Part shown: in pieces, positions 16,302-23,509 of the stretch
Numbering within the stretch: the stretch's first letter is position 1
Layout of the letters: each line of letters starts with the position of its first letter
Assembly: GCA_964452465.1 (NCBI GenBank)
Contig: CAYVMD010000013.1
Location: 1-51,597 of the forward strand
Reading direction: 5' to 3'
Length of the DNA stretch: 51,597 nucleotides
From: CAYVMD01 sp964452465
GTDB taxonomy: Bacteria > Armatimonadota > JACIXR01
Notes under the pieces: generated by a model
Database searches by the model: none
Seen by the model: only the letters and a program-made list of their open reading frames with translations
What the model was told of the DNA's origin: nothing
Translations under genes and position numbers: made by a program

Positions 16302-17357
16302 ATGCTGAAGGTAGGTATTGCTGGATTGAGACGAGGTTACTCCTATTTTCAAGTATTCAAGCATCTTCCCGAAACGGAAGTAGTAGCGGTCTGCGATAGC
16401 GATGAGGACCTCGTTAATTCCTTTCTCACCAATAACCTCGTCGAGAAAGCCACCACAAAATATGAGGAACTTGTCGAATGGGATTTGGACATCGTAACCA
16501 TCTGCACTCCCCTACCCCTTCATTACCAACAGTCCGTATCCGCCTTGGAAGCGGGAAAGCATGTGCTCTGCGAAGTAACATCAGCGACGACCGTCGAGGA
16601 ATGCGAAAATCTGATCAAGGTGGTTGAGAAAACGAAGAAGAAATACATGTTGGCGGAGAATTACAATTACATCCCTTTCGTCGCCACCTGGAAGAAGATG
16701 ATAGAGATGGACACAATAGGGAGGATAATCTATGCAGAGGGTGAATATGTGCACGATTGCAGATCGCTCATGGTGGACGCGAAGGGGAATCTCACTTGGC
16801 GAGCTTCCCTCCACCCCATCTTATATTGCACCCACAATATGGGACCTTTGCTTTATTGGATGGAGGATGCTTGCGTAGAGGCAGTGGGGTTGACAACAGG
16901 GGTTAATGTAGCCCCTGAATTGGGAGCCACCGATATGCAGGTAGCCCTGTTTAAAACGAAGAAAGGGGCGGTAATAAAACTTCTCACCGGCTTCTCCATC
17001 GCCAGGGAACCCATGCACCTCTACTTCGTCCTCTACGGCACAAAGGGCTCCTTGGAGACGGATAGATACAACTGGATGAATCATACTTTCCTCTACACGG
17101 AACACCTCCCCAATGTCCAAGGGATGATAAGCATACATTCTCCCTCCGCCCACCCAGGCGCCCCCCGGGAGGCGCTCCTGGGAGGGCATGGCACCTCCGA
17201 ATATTACCTCGCTCGGGATTTCGTTAGGAGCATCTTGGAGGATACCAAACCACCCATAGATGTTTATGAGGCGGTAAAATATACCATCCCTGGCATCTGC
17301 GCGCTCATGTCCATTCAGAAAGGAGGGGAGAGGGTAGAAATCCCTCAACTATGGTAA
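16302..17357 (+). CDS. Gfo/Idh/MocA-family oxidoreductase
   Basis: This is a 351-residue cytoplasmic NAD(P)-dependent sugar oxidoreductase. It has the N-terminal Rossmann motif (VGIAGLRRGYSYF), the ICTPLPLHYQQSVSALEAGKH segment, and a C-terminal alpha/beta domain beginning near ENYNYIPFV. The usual EKP catalytic motif is replaced by CEVTSATT, as in some divergent subfamilies, while a histidine-containing stretch (RASLHPILYCTHNMGPLLYW) keeps the likely catalytic site. Family members oxidise or epimerise sugars, or act in oxidative glycoside cleavage. It is sandwiched between two secreted hydrolases and overlaps the next gene by 7 nt, so it probably handles a sugar released by this locus. AGGAGGCG lies upstream of the ATG. 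Confidence 0.88.
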   Translation: MLKVGIAGLRRGYSYFQVFKHLPETEVVAVCDSDEDLVNSFLTNNLVEKATTKYEELVEWDLDIVTICTPLPLHYQQSVSALEAGKHVLCEVTSATTVEECENLIKVVEKTKKKYMLAENYNYIPFVATWKKMIEMDTIGRIIYAEGEYVHDCRSLMVDAKGNLTWRASLHPILYCTHNMGPLLYWMEDACVEAVGLTTGVNVAPELGATDMQVALFKTKKGAVIKLLTGFSIAREPMHLYFVLYGTKGSLETDRYNWMNHTFLYTEHLPNVQGMISIHSPSAHPGAPREALLGGHGTSEYYLARDFVRSILEDTKPPIDVYEAVKYTIPGICALMSIQKGGERVEIPQLW

Positions 17358-18421
17358 AGCATGCGTTATCTCTTTTGATCCTAATCCTTTCTTTAAGCAT
17401 GGGCATTTCCGCCAAAGAGAGGAACCTGCTCTATGGGGTTAATGTGGTATGGGGAATATCGGGCAGTAGTTGGGGAGCGGATTTTCGTTTCAGGGTGCCA
17501 ACTTTGATAGGTTTCATGAAGGCGGGAGGAGTTACCTGCACCAGGATGGGCATCTCTTGGGCGGATGTGGAAGGGCAAAGAGGAAAAAGGGATTGGGAGT
17601 ATACTGATAAGTTCATAAACCTCGTGCACAAGCAGGGATTTGAGATAATCTGCTGTTTCGCCACCACCCCCGAATGGGCATCGGGAGTAACAGAGGAGGA
17701 GAAGAAACTATTCCATGAAAGGGGATGGAGCAACCTGATTGGCGTCATGGCACCAAAGCAGGATTATTATAAGGACCTGGAGGATTTCGCCGAGGAGACG
17801 GCGAGGAGATATAAGGACAAGATAAAGTATTACGAATTTTGGAATGAGCCGGACGGGATGGGGATGCCCTTCATAATCTATGATGAGGAGGGGAAGCCAA
17901 GGGACATAAAGTTGGGAGGAGATTTCAGGGTTTATACGGAGCTATTGAAGGTAGTATATAGAGGATTAAAGAGGGGGAATCCCCATTGCATAGTGGCAGT
18001 AGGAGGATTGGAGAGCAAGACTTCCTTCTTAAGGGGAATATATGAAAATGGAGGGAGGGATTACTTCGATGCGGTTGCCATCCACCCCTACGGAGACGGA
18101 CAGGCTTTGAGGGTGGAATGGATAGACGAGATCAGAGAGTTAATGGTGGAGATGGGAGATGCACACAAGCCGATCTGGATAACCGAATGGGGATGGGCCA
18201 CCACACCGGAGAAGCAAGCCCAATTATTGAAAGAAGGCTTCCAGGAATTGAAGAAGCGTCCCTATATAAAGATAGCCACCTTCCACACCCTCAACGATTG
18301 GAGAGGAAATGAAGCAGATCCCAAGAGTTTGATACCGATGGGGCTTTTGACCTATGATCTTCGCCCCAAACCCGCCTATTGGGAATTCAAACGGATAGCC
18401 CGGAGCAACGATCCTCTATAA
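17351..18421 (+). CDS. Secreted GH39/GH5-like (clan A) glycoside hydrolase
   Basis: This 356-residue protein has a signal peptide (hydrophobic residues 5-20) and a compact TIM barrel of clan GH-A. The acid/base is E166 in YYEFWNEPDG and the nucleophile E279 in PIWITEWGWA; the family histidine before the nucleophile strand is in DAVAIHPYGDG. The whole protein is catalytic, with no binding module. It most resembles GH39-type enzymes (xylosidase, iduronidase and many uncharacterised members). Its ATG overlaps the oxidoreductase stop (ATGGTAA), and no strong ribosome binding site lies at the right distance, so translation is probably coupled. The substrate is unknown. Confidence 0.82.
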   Translation: MVKHALSLLILILSLSMGISAKERNLLYGVNVVWGISGSSWGADFRFRVPTLIGFMKAGGVTCTRMGISWADVEGQRGKRDWEYTDKFINLVHKQGFEIICCFATTPEWASGVTEEEKKLFHERGWSNLIGVMAPKQDYYKDLEDFAEETARRYKDKIKYYEFWNEPDGMGMPFIIYDEEGKPRDIKLGGDFRVYTELLKVVYRGLKRGNPHCIVAVGGLESKTSFLRGIYENGGRDYFDAVAIHPYGDGQALRVEWIDEIRELMVEMGDAHKPIWITEWGWATTPEKQAQLLKEGFQELKKRPYIKIATFHTLNDWRGNEADPKSLIPMGLLTYDLRPKPAYWEFKRIARSNDPL

Positions 18422-18442
18422 GGGAAAGCCTCTCCCTTTCCC
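18422..18442. terminator. Weak hairpin between convergent genes
   Basis: GGGAAAG and CTTTCCC form a 7-bp stem with a 7-nt loop directly after the GH39-like stop codon, but no T tract follows on either strand. The rest of 18443-18527 is AT-rich with no clear signal. It may be a transcript 3' end. Confidence 0.3.
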
Positions 18443-18527
18443 CAAAAGTGGGGGCAGAAGCACGGAAAGAAAGGAAAAAAAGTTCTCTCTAATCGATTTG
18501 CCCTGTTTAATTTAAAATTCTCCAATT

Positions 18528-19691
18528 TCATTTAGTGGAAGAGGATTTAAATACCGCTCTGATGAAGAAGTATTCCGCCTTGTCCCTCGTGCCCCGATCC
18601 TCAAACCAACTCTTGTTGTAAGCAAGCACTATATCGACGACGGGGTTTAACCTATATATCCCCTTCAACTCCACCTGGGAATTGGAATTCTTTATAGTCT
18701 CCACCCCTTGCCACTTGTAATTCTTTATGTTCAAGGTGCCCACTATCCCGAACTTCGCACGAGGCTGACCGCTCAATTGTAAGGTTAAAGAGGGCATTTC
18801 CCCCACATTCTGTCTGTAGGAGGCAAGCGCCAACATCCTTCCCTGTAAGAACTGTTTCGATAATTGGGAAACGATCCCATGCCTGGCAGGAGTGTTGAGG
18901 TTGGCAGGGCTCACCTCGTAATAAGCGTCATAATACCCGGGGTTGAAATTCTTCCCATAGGTCAGAACCTGGTTTTGCCACTCCCAACCGGATTTCCGGA
19001 ATATCAAACCCACTAATGCTCCCTTACCGTAATTCCTTAACTTCGCTACTTCTGCACAGCCATAGAGCCCCATTTTATGAAGGGGAACCTCTAGATCCAA
19101 GGCATAGCCTCCCTTCGCCATCCCCAAGCTTTCCTCAGCATCCTCGTCCCAGACTGCCGTGATTCCTAAACGCACATTATTCCCGATAGCGGTATTAAAG
19201 CGAGCGATCCTTAAATCTGTAGGGGTGAGTAGGACTTGAAGGTTAGTGGAAGAAGGACCTAATTTAGCATAATAGATGCCCTGGTCGAGGGTCGTATACT
19301 TATTAACTAGGAGCCCATAACCGAAGGTAGCACGAGATAAGGGGCTATAGCGAAGGAAGAGATTGGGTCTATTATATTCCAAGAAGCCTATGCGAAGGAA
19401 GTTTTTCTTGCTCGTCGAGTCCTGTTGTCCTCGCGTGTCATAGGAAATGTTGATGTCCATGCCACCCCTTAAACCACCTATCTTAAACGCCTGTTTCACC
19501 ATCGTCTGCATCTGTTGCTCTTGTCCCAAGGCTACTTCACTAATGCCTTCGTATTTAATCCCTTCCTCAACAGCGAGATATCCCTTATCCCCTACAAATA
19601 CAAGCTCATCGGGAGGGCGAAGACCCTGGGAAAAAGTTCCCCGGGTACATAATAGCAAGGAGGTAAGACATACAATTAATAGGTACCGCAT
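18528..19691 (-). CDS. Outer-membrane beta-barrel-like exported protein
   Basis: This 387-residue protein has a signal peptide (MRYLLIVCLTSLLLCTRG, cleavage near TFSQG). The mature part is rich in alternating hydrophobic/polar strands and aromatic-glycine patterns (LFLRYSPLSRATFGYG, LALASYRQNVGEMPS, VDIVLAYNKSWFED), ends in charged residues (IRAVFKSSSTK) and has no helix-rich region. This suggests a barrel in the outer membrane, but I do not recognise a family. I start at the ATG at 19691, because GAGGTG lies 7 nt upstream; an in-frame ATG at 19769 would add 26 residues translated from the hairpin element. The gene has its own promoter and is the only envelope protein of this type in the window. 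Confidence 0.6.
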   Translation of the reverse strand: MRYLLIVCLTSLLLCTRGTFSQGLRPPDELVFVGDKGYLAVEEGIKYEGISEVALGQEQQMQTMVKQAFKIGGLRGGMDINISYDTRGQQDSTSKKNFLRIGFLEYNRPNLFLRYSPLSRATFGYGLLVNKYTTLDQGIYYAKLGPSSTNLQVLLTPTDLRIARFNTAIGNNVRLGITAVWDEDAEESLGMAKGGYALDLEVPLHKMGLYGCAEVAKLRNYGKGALVGLIFRKSGWEWQNQVLTYGKNFNPGYYDAYYEVSPANLNTPARHGIVSQLSKQFLQGRMLALASYRQNVGEMPSLTLQLSGQPRAKFGIVGTLNIKNYKWQGVETIKNSNSQVELKGIYRLNPVVDIVLAYNKSWFEDRGTRDKAEYFFIRAVFKSSSTK

Positions 19692-19697
19692 TCTCAT

Positions 19698-19755
19698 CAC
19701 CTCGTTTGCCTTTGATAAATGAGAAGAGCGTCCGGCCGCAGAGCGGGCGCCCAAC
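19698..19755 (-). repeat. Hairpin element copy A, forming the leader of the beta-barrel gene
   Basis: On the minus strand the segment runs from GTTGGGCG (19755-19748) to GGCAAACGAGGTGA, ending at the ribosome binding site of the beta-barrel gene. It shares both ends, the CTTCTC core and even the following GAGAATG start context with the cutA leader (copy B), although the genes are unrelated. The arm CTCATTTATC pairs imperfectly with GGCAAACGAG, so the hairpin is weaker than in copy B. A small CCGC-AGA-GCGG stem lies in the middle. Confidence 0.6.
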
Positions 19756-19780
19756 TCTTCCTTTTGCATCGTTTTTGGCT

Positions 19781-19809
19781 ATTATAGGAAAAATTTTAGG
19801 CATAGCCAA
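19781..19809 (-). promoter_or_regulatory. Strong promoter for the beta-barrel gene
   Basis: TTGGCT, 17 bp and a perfect TATAAT on the minus strand; the -35 lies inside the 3' end of the NfnB-like gene. The predicted transcript starts near 19774, giving an 80-nt leader that contains hairpin element A. Confidence 0.6.
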
Positions 19810-21178
19810 GGTAATTTCTAATGGAGCGAGCGGCTTTTTTAGCCATACCCATCGCCAAAATGACAGTGGCTGAGCCAGAAGCGATATCGCCTCCCGCCCA
19901 AACCCCTTCTAAGGATGTTCTCATCTCCCCATCAACGATTATCTCGCCTTCCTTCCCCGTCCTCAAGGCAGGTTCCAAGCGAGGAATCAAGGGATTGGGC
20001 TTCTGACCTATCGCTACGATAATCACATCCGCAAGTAGTCTCTCTTCACCCTCGGCGAAGGCGATCTTCCTTCTCCCGCTCTCGTCCCTTTCGTCAAGCA
20101 ACCTCATCTTCCTACAAATAAGTTCCTTCATATGATTCCTCGCCTCAATCCGGATGGGGGCAAGCAGGGGTAAGATCTTTACTCCCTCTTCCTTAGCCCT
20201 TTCGATCTCCGGCTTTCTCGCCGGCATTTCCTCCTCGCCTCGCCGATAGACTATACAGACCTCCTCCGCTCCCAACCGCACTGCTACTCGAGCGGAGTCC
20301 ATCGCCACATTACCTCCCCCAATCACGGCGACCTTCTTGCCCCTCTTTATAGGCGTCCCATATTCGGGAAATAGATCGGCCCGCATTAGATTGACCCGGA
20401 CGAGGAATTCGTTTGCGGAGTAAATTCCCTCCAAGTTCTCGCCCTCGATTCCGAGCAGTTGAGGAAGACCAGCTCCGGTGGCGAGGAAGACCGCCTGGAA
20501 CCCTTCCTTATTCATTAAATCCCTCAGAGGGATCGTTCTCCCGATCAGGATGTTCCTCTCCAACCTCACCCCCAATCTCCTCAGCGTTTCCAACTGCCTT
20601 TCGATGACCTCTCTGGGGAGGCGGAAGGAAGGGATCCCATATCTCAGCACACCACCGAACTCGTGAAGCGCTTCGAAAACTACCACCTCCACCCCGCTTC
20701 TCGCCAACTCCGCAGCGCAGGTCAAGCCAGCGGGACCCGAACCCACAACCGCAACCCTCTTGAAAGTTTTGGGGGGAGGGTCCTCTTCCAGCTCCTCCTC
20801 CCCATAATCTGCTGCCGATCTCTCCAGAGCACTTATGTTGATGGGGCATCCAAGCCTTCCCAAAACGCAGCGCGCTTCACATTGATATTCGCTAGGACAC
20901 ACCCTCCCACAGATGGAGGGAAGGAGGTTCGTTTCCTTTATCTTCCTCAGGGCACCCTTGAAATCTCCTTCTTTTATCCTGCTTATGAAGGCAGGGATTT
21001 GGACACCAACGGGACAACCCTCCACGCAGAGAGGCTTTCTACACTGGAGGCACCTTTTGGCTTCCCTCATCGCTTCCTCCCTCGAATAGCCGAGGGAAAC
21101 CTCCTCGAAATCCTTCATCCTTTCCTCAACGGGTCGTTCCCTAAGGGGAACTCGCTTCTCTAAATCTTCTCTTTCCAT
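19796..21178 (-). CDS. NAD(P)H oxidoreductase, NfnB/GltD-like large subunit
   Basis: This 460-residue flavoprotein matches the large subunit of NADH-dependent ferredoxin:NADP oxidoreductase (NfnB) and the glutamate synthase small chain. The N terminus carries two cysteine sets for [4Fe-4S] clusters (RCLQCRKPLCVEGCP and SICGRVCPSEYQCEARCV). The FAD-binding motif is AVVGSGPAGLTCAAELARSG and the NADP motif is VAVIGGGNVAMDSARVA. Known Nfn complexes bifurcate electrons between NADH, NADPH and ferredoxin in the cytoplasm. It overlaps its partner (21160-21987) by 19 nt in the NfnA-NfnB order, which supports Nfn over GltD, as does the lack of a glutamate synthase large subunit gene. TrpB2 lies upstream on the same strand. 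Confidence 0.85.
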   Translation of the reverse strand: MEREDLEKRVPLRERPVEERMKDFEEVSLGYSREEAMREAKRCLQCRKPLCVEGCPVGVQIPAFISRIKEGDFKGALRKIKETNLLPSICGRVCPSEYQCEARCVLGRLGCPINISALERSAADYGEEELEEDPPPKTFKRVAVVGSGPAGLTCAAELARSGVEVVVFEALHEFGGVLRYGIPSFRLPREVIERQLETLRRLGVRLERNILIGRTIPLRDLMNKEGFQAVFLATGAGLPQLLGIEGENLEGIYSANEFLVRVNLMRADLFPEYGTPIKRGKKVAVIGGGNVAMDSARVAVRLGAEEVCIVYRRGEEEMPARKPEIERAKEEGVKILPLLAPIRIEARNHMKELICRKMRLLDERDESGRRKIAFAEGEERLLADVIIVAIGQKPNPLIPRLEPALRTGKEGEIIVDGEMRTSLEGVWAGGDIASGSATVILAMGMAKKAARSIRNYLGYA

Positions 21179-21987
21179 TCCGCCAAAGCCCGCGCTTCTT
21201 CTTCCTTATACATAGCGAGGCGCCTTCTGAGGTCGGCGAAATCCACTTGGTGCCCGTCGAACTTCGGTCCATCGACGCAAGCGAAGTAAGTCTTCCCTCC
21301 TACCTTAACTCGACACACCCCACACATTCCTGTAGCATCCAGCATTAGGGGGTTCAAGGAAACGACGGTCTTTATCCCGAAGGGACGGGTAGCATTGGCA
21401 ACCGCTTCCATCATGGGTAGAGGACCAATCGCTACTACCAGGTCCATTTGCTCATCCTTCTCCAGCAATTCCCTCAGGATATCCACGGTAAACCCCTTCC
21501 TTCCGTAGGAACCATCGTCGGTGGTTATGAAGCATTCGTCGCTTACCTGCCTCATTTTCTCCTCCAAGATCAAAAGTTTCTCGCTTCTCGCCCCAATGAT
21601 GGAGACCACATGATTCCCCCTTTCCTTGAACGCCCTTGCCAGGGGATATATAGCGGATACCCCCACTCCCCCTCCAATGCAGAATACCTTCCCTACCTTT
21701 TCTATTTCCATCGGTACCCCAAGGGGTCCGAGCAAAGTATGAATATCGTCCCCTGGCTGGAGGTAAGCGAGCTCCGCAGTTGTACGCCCCACCCGAAGGA
21801 AGACGATTTCTATGGTGCCCTTGTCGGGATGCCAATCGTGGAGGCTAATGGGTATGCGCTCTGAAGTGGAGAGGGGCATAAGGACAACAAATTGGCCCGG
21901 CTTGGCTTTCCGGGCGATCCTCTCTTCCTCTATCTCCAACAGGAAGATATCGGGGGCTAAACTCTCCTTCCTTAATATGCGCGGCAC
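21160..21987 (-). CDS. Ferredoxin-NADP reductase subunit, NfnA-like
   Basis: This 275-residue protein matches the small subunit of NfnAB and SudB/PyrK-type reductases. It has an N-terminal FAD-binding barrel (GQFVVLMPLSTSERIPISLH), the NAD-binding motif FCIGGGVGVSAIYPLARAF, and a C-terminal [2Fe-2S] cysteine cluster (DATGMCGVCRVKVGGKTYFAC). It would pass electrons to NfnB. Start: the ATG at 21987 lies 7 nt after the trpB2 stop with a GAAG-rich site. The 19-nt overlap with NfnB signals translational coupling. An alternative is a sulfide dehydrogenase (SudAB), which cannot be separated by sequence alone. Confidence 0.85.
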   Translation of the reverse strand: MPRILRKESLAPDIFLLEIEEERIARKAKPGQFVVLMPLSTSERIPISLHDWHPDKGTIEIVFLRVGRTTAELAYLQPGDDIHTLLGPLGVPMEIEKVGKVFCIGGGVGVSAIYPLARAFKERGNHVVSIIGARSEKLLILEEKMRQVSDECFITTDDGSYGRKGFTVDILRELLEKDEQMDLVVAIGPLPMMEAVANATRPFGIKTVVSLNPLMLDATGMCGVCRVKVGGKTYFACVDGPKFDGHQVDFADLRRRLAMYKEEEARALAEWKEKI

Positions 21988-21994
21988 TTTTCTT

Positions 21995-23368
21995 TTACTT
22001 CTGCCCCATTTTCTTCAGAAGCTCCTCGAGTTCCCTTATAGCGGATTGCACTTTTTCCTCGGGATAGACATAGTCCTCCAACTTGCCAGCGAGGAACTCG
22101 TCGTAGGCACCCATGTCGAAGTGTCCGTGCCCCGAGGCGTTGAAGAGGATAACCTCTTCCTTTCCTTCCTCCTTGCACCGCAGGGCTTCATCCACCACGA
22201 ATTTTATAGCGTGAGCGGTCTCGGGGGCAGGGATATAACCTTCGGTACGGGCAAAGAGGGCACCTGCCTCAAATACCGCCCTCTGGGGATAGGCTACAGC
22301 TTCTATTATCCCCTCCTTATGAAGGAGGCTAACAAGGGGAGCCATGCCGTGGTAGCGCAGACCACCCGCGTGAATGGGGGAAGGGACAAAGGAATGACCG
22401 AGGGTGAACATCTTGAGGAGGGGGGTGAGCCCCGCCACATCGCCGAAATCATATGTGTAGATGCCTTTCGTTACGCTGGGGCAAGCGGTGGGCTCAACCG
22501 CTACCGCCCTTACATCTCGGGTGCCCTGTAGTTTATCCATGAGGAAGGGGAAGGCGATACCAGCGAAGTTGGAACCGCCTCCTATACAACTCGTGATCAC
22601 ATCCGGCCAATCGCCTATTTGTTCGAACTGCTTCCTCGCCTCCAGACCTATTATGGTTTGGTGAAGGAGGACATGGTTGAGGACGGAACCGAGGGAATAA
22701 TTGGTATCGTCATGCTTGAAGGCGTCCTCCACCGCCTCGCTTATGGCGATGCCCAAACTACCCGGGCTATCGGGATTTTGTTCCTTTACCTTCCTGCCCG
22801 ATTCCGTTCTATCGCTAGGACTGGGATAGACATCCGCCCCCCAAAGCTGCATAAGCACCCTTCTATAGGGCTTCTGCTCGTAGGAAACCCTGACCATATA
22901 GACGGTGCATTGGAGTCCCATGAATCGGCAACCCATGGCAAGGGCGGAGCCCCACTGCCCCGCCCCCGTCTCGGTGGTTAGCCTTTTTATCCCCTCCACT
23001 TTGTTATAGTAGGCTTGGGCTACAGCGGTATTTGGTTTGTGGCTACCAGCGGGAGAAACGCCTTCCCATTTGTAATATATTCGAGCGGGAGTACCCAGGG
23101 CTTTCTCCAAATTTCGCGCCCTAATTAGGGGAGTGGGACGCCATATTTTATAGACCTCCAGAACCTCATCGGGTATGGGAATCCAGCGTTCGGTGGAGAG
23201 CTCCTGTTCTATAAGCGCTTTGGGGAAAATCCGGAGGAGCATAGAGGGATCAATCGGTTTACCGGTGGCAGGATCCAAGGGAGGTGGGGGAAGGGTAGGG
23301 AGGTCAGCACAGATGTTGTACCACTGCCGAGGCATTTCCTCTTCTTTTAACATTATTTTGATCTCCAT
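21995..23368 (-). CDS. trpB2: Tryptophan synthase beta chain-like, TrpB2 type
   Basis: This is a 457-residue PLP enzyme of the TrpB2 subgroup, typical of thermophiles and archaea, which condenses indole with serine. The PLP lysine is K111 in PAGSHKPNTAVAQ, the glutamate region is TTETGAGQWGSALA, and the phosphate-binding glycine loop is CIGGGSNFAG. The long N-terminal extension (PLDPATGKPIDPSML) and about 450-residue length distinguish it from TrpB1 (about 400). No trpA is nearby, as usual for TrpB2, whose role may be indole salvage. GGAGGAATTTAAG precedes the ATG and a good promoter lies upstream. It probably heads a transcript with the NfnA/NfnB genes. Confidence 0.92.
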   Translation of the reverse strand: MEIKIMLKEEEMPRQWYNICADLPTLPPPPLDPATGKPIDPSMLLRIFPKALIEQELSTERWIPIPDEVLEVYKIWRPTPLIRARNLEKALGTPARIYYKWEGVSPAGSHKPNTAVAQAYYNKVEGIKRLTTETGAGQWGSALAMGCRFMGLQCTVYMVRVSYEQKPYRRVLMQLWGADVYPSPSDRTESGRKVKEQNPDSPGSLGIAISEAVEDAFKHDDTNYSLGSVLNHVLLHQTIIGLEARKQFEQIGDWPDVITSCIGGGSNFAGIAFPFLMDKLQGTRDVRAVAVEPTACPSVTKGIYTYDFGDVAGLTPLLKMFTLGHSFVPSPIHAGGLRYHGMAPLVSLLHKEGIIEAVAYPQRAVFEAGALFARTEGYIPAPETAHAIKFVVDEALRCKEEGKEEVILFNASGHGHFDMGAYDEFLAGKLEDYVYPEEKVQSAIRELEELLKKMGQK

Positions 23369-23418
23369 CTTAAATTCCTCCTTTCTTTATCCTTCGTGAC
23401 GGGCACGAGTGTTCCTAT

Positions 23419-23447
23419 AGTTTAAATAAATCTACCTTTCCCATCAA
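23419..23447 (-). promoter_or_regulatory. Promoter for trpB2 and the Nfn genes
   Basis: TTGATG, 17 bp, TAAACT on the minus strand, about 50 nt upstream of the trpB2 ATG. No leader peptide rich in tryptophan and no trp-type attenuator was seen in the leader. Confidence 0.5.
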
Positions 23448-23472
23448 GGGAATTGGGAAGTGCTTAAGAGGT

Positions 23473-23507
23473 GAGAAAGGGGGAGGCGTTCCGCCTCCCC
23501 CTTTCTC
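23473..23507 (-). terminator. Perfect 16-bp hairpin at the end of the GH3 gene
   Basis: A 16-bp uninterrupted GC-rich stem with a 3-nt loop begins 3 nt after the GH3 stop codon. On the minus strand the hairpin is followed by ACCTCTT rather than a T tract, so it may act as an mRNA 3'-end stabiliser or a U-tract-independent terminator. On the plus strand it is followed by CTTTATTTG. Confidence 0.6.
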
Positions 23508-23509
23508 CT

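Noticed and set aside
18422..18527. Factor-independent terminator for the convergent genes
   Set aside because: A 7-bp stem is present but no T tract follows on either strand, so I list it only as a weak hairpin.
19692..19769. Longer N terminus of the beta-barrel protein
   Set aside because: It would put 26 polar residues, translated from the hairpin element, before the signal peptide; GAGGTG is correctly spaced for the ATG at 19691.
21160..21987. Dihydroorotate dehydrogenase electron-transfer subunit (PyrK)
   Set aside because: The fold is shared, but the neighbour is an NfnB-type flavoprotein and there is no pyrD, so NfnA is the better call.
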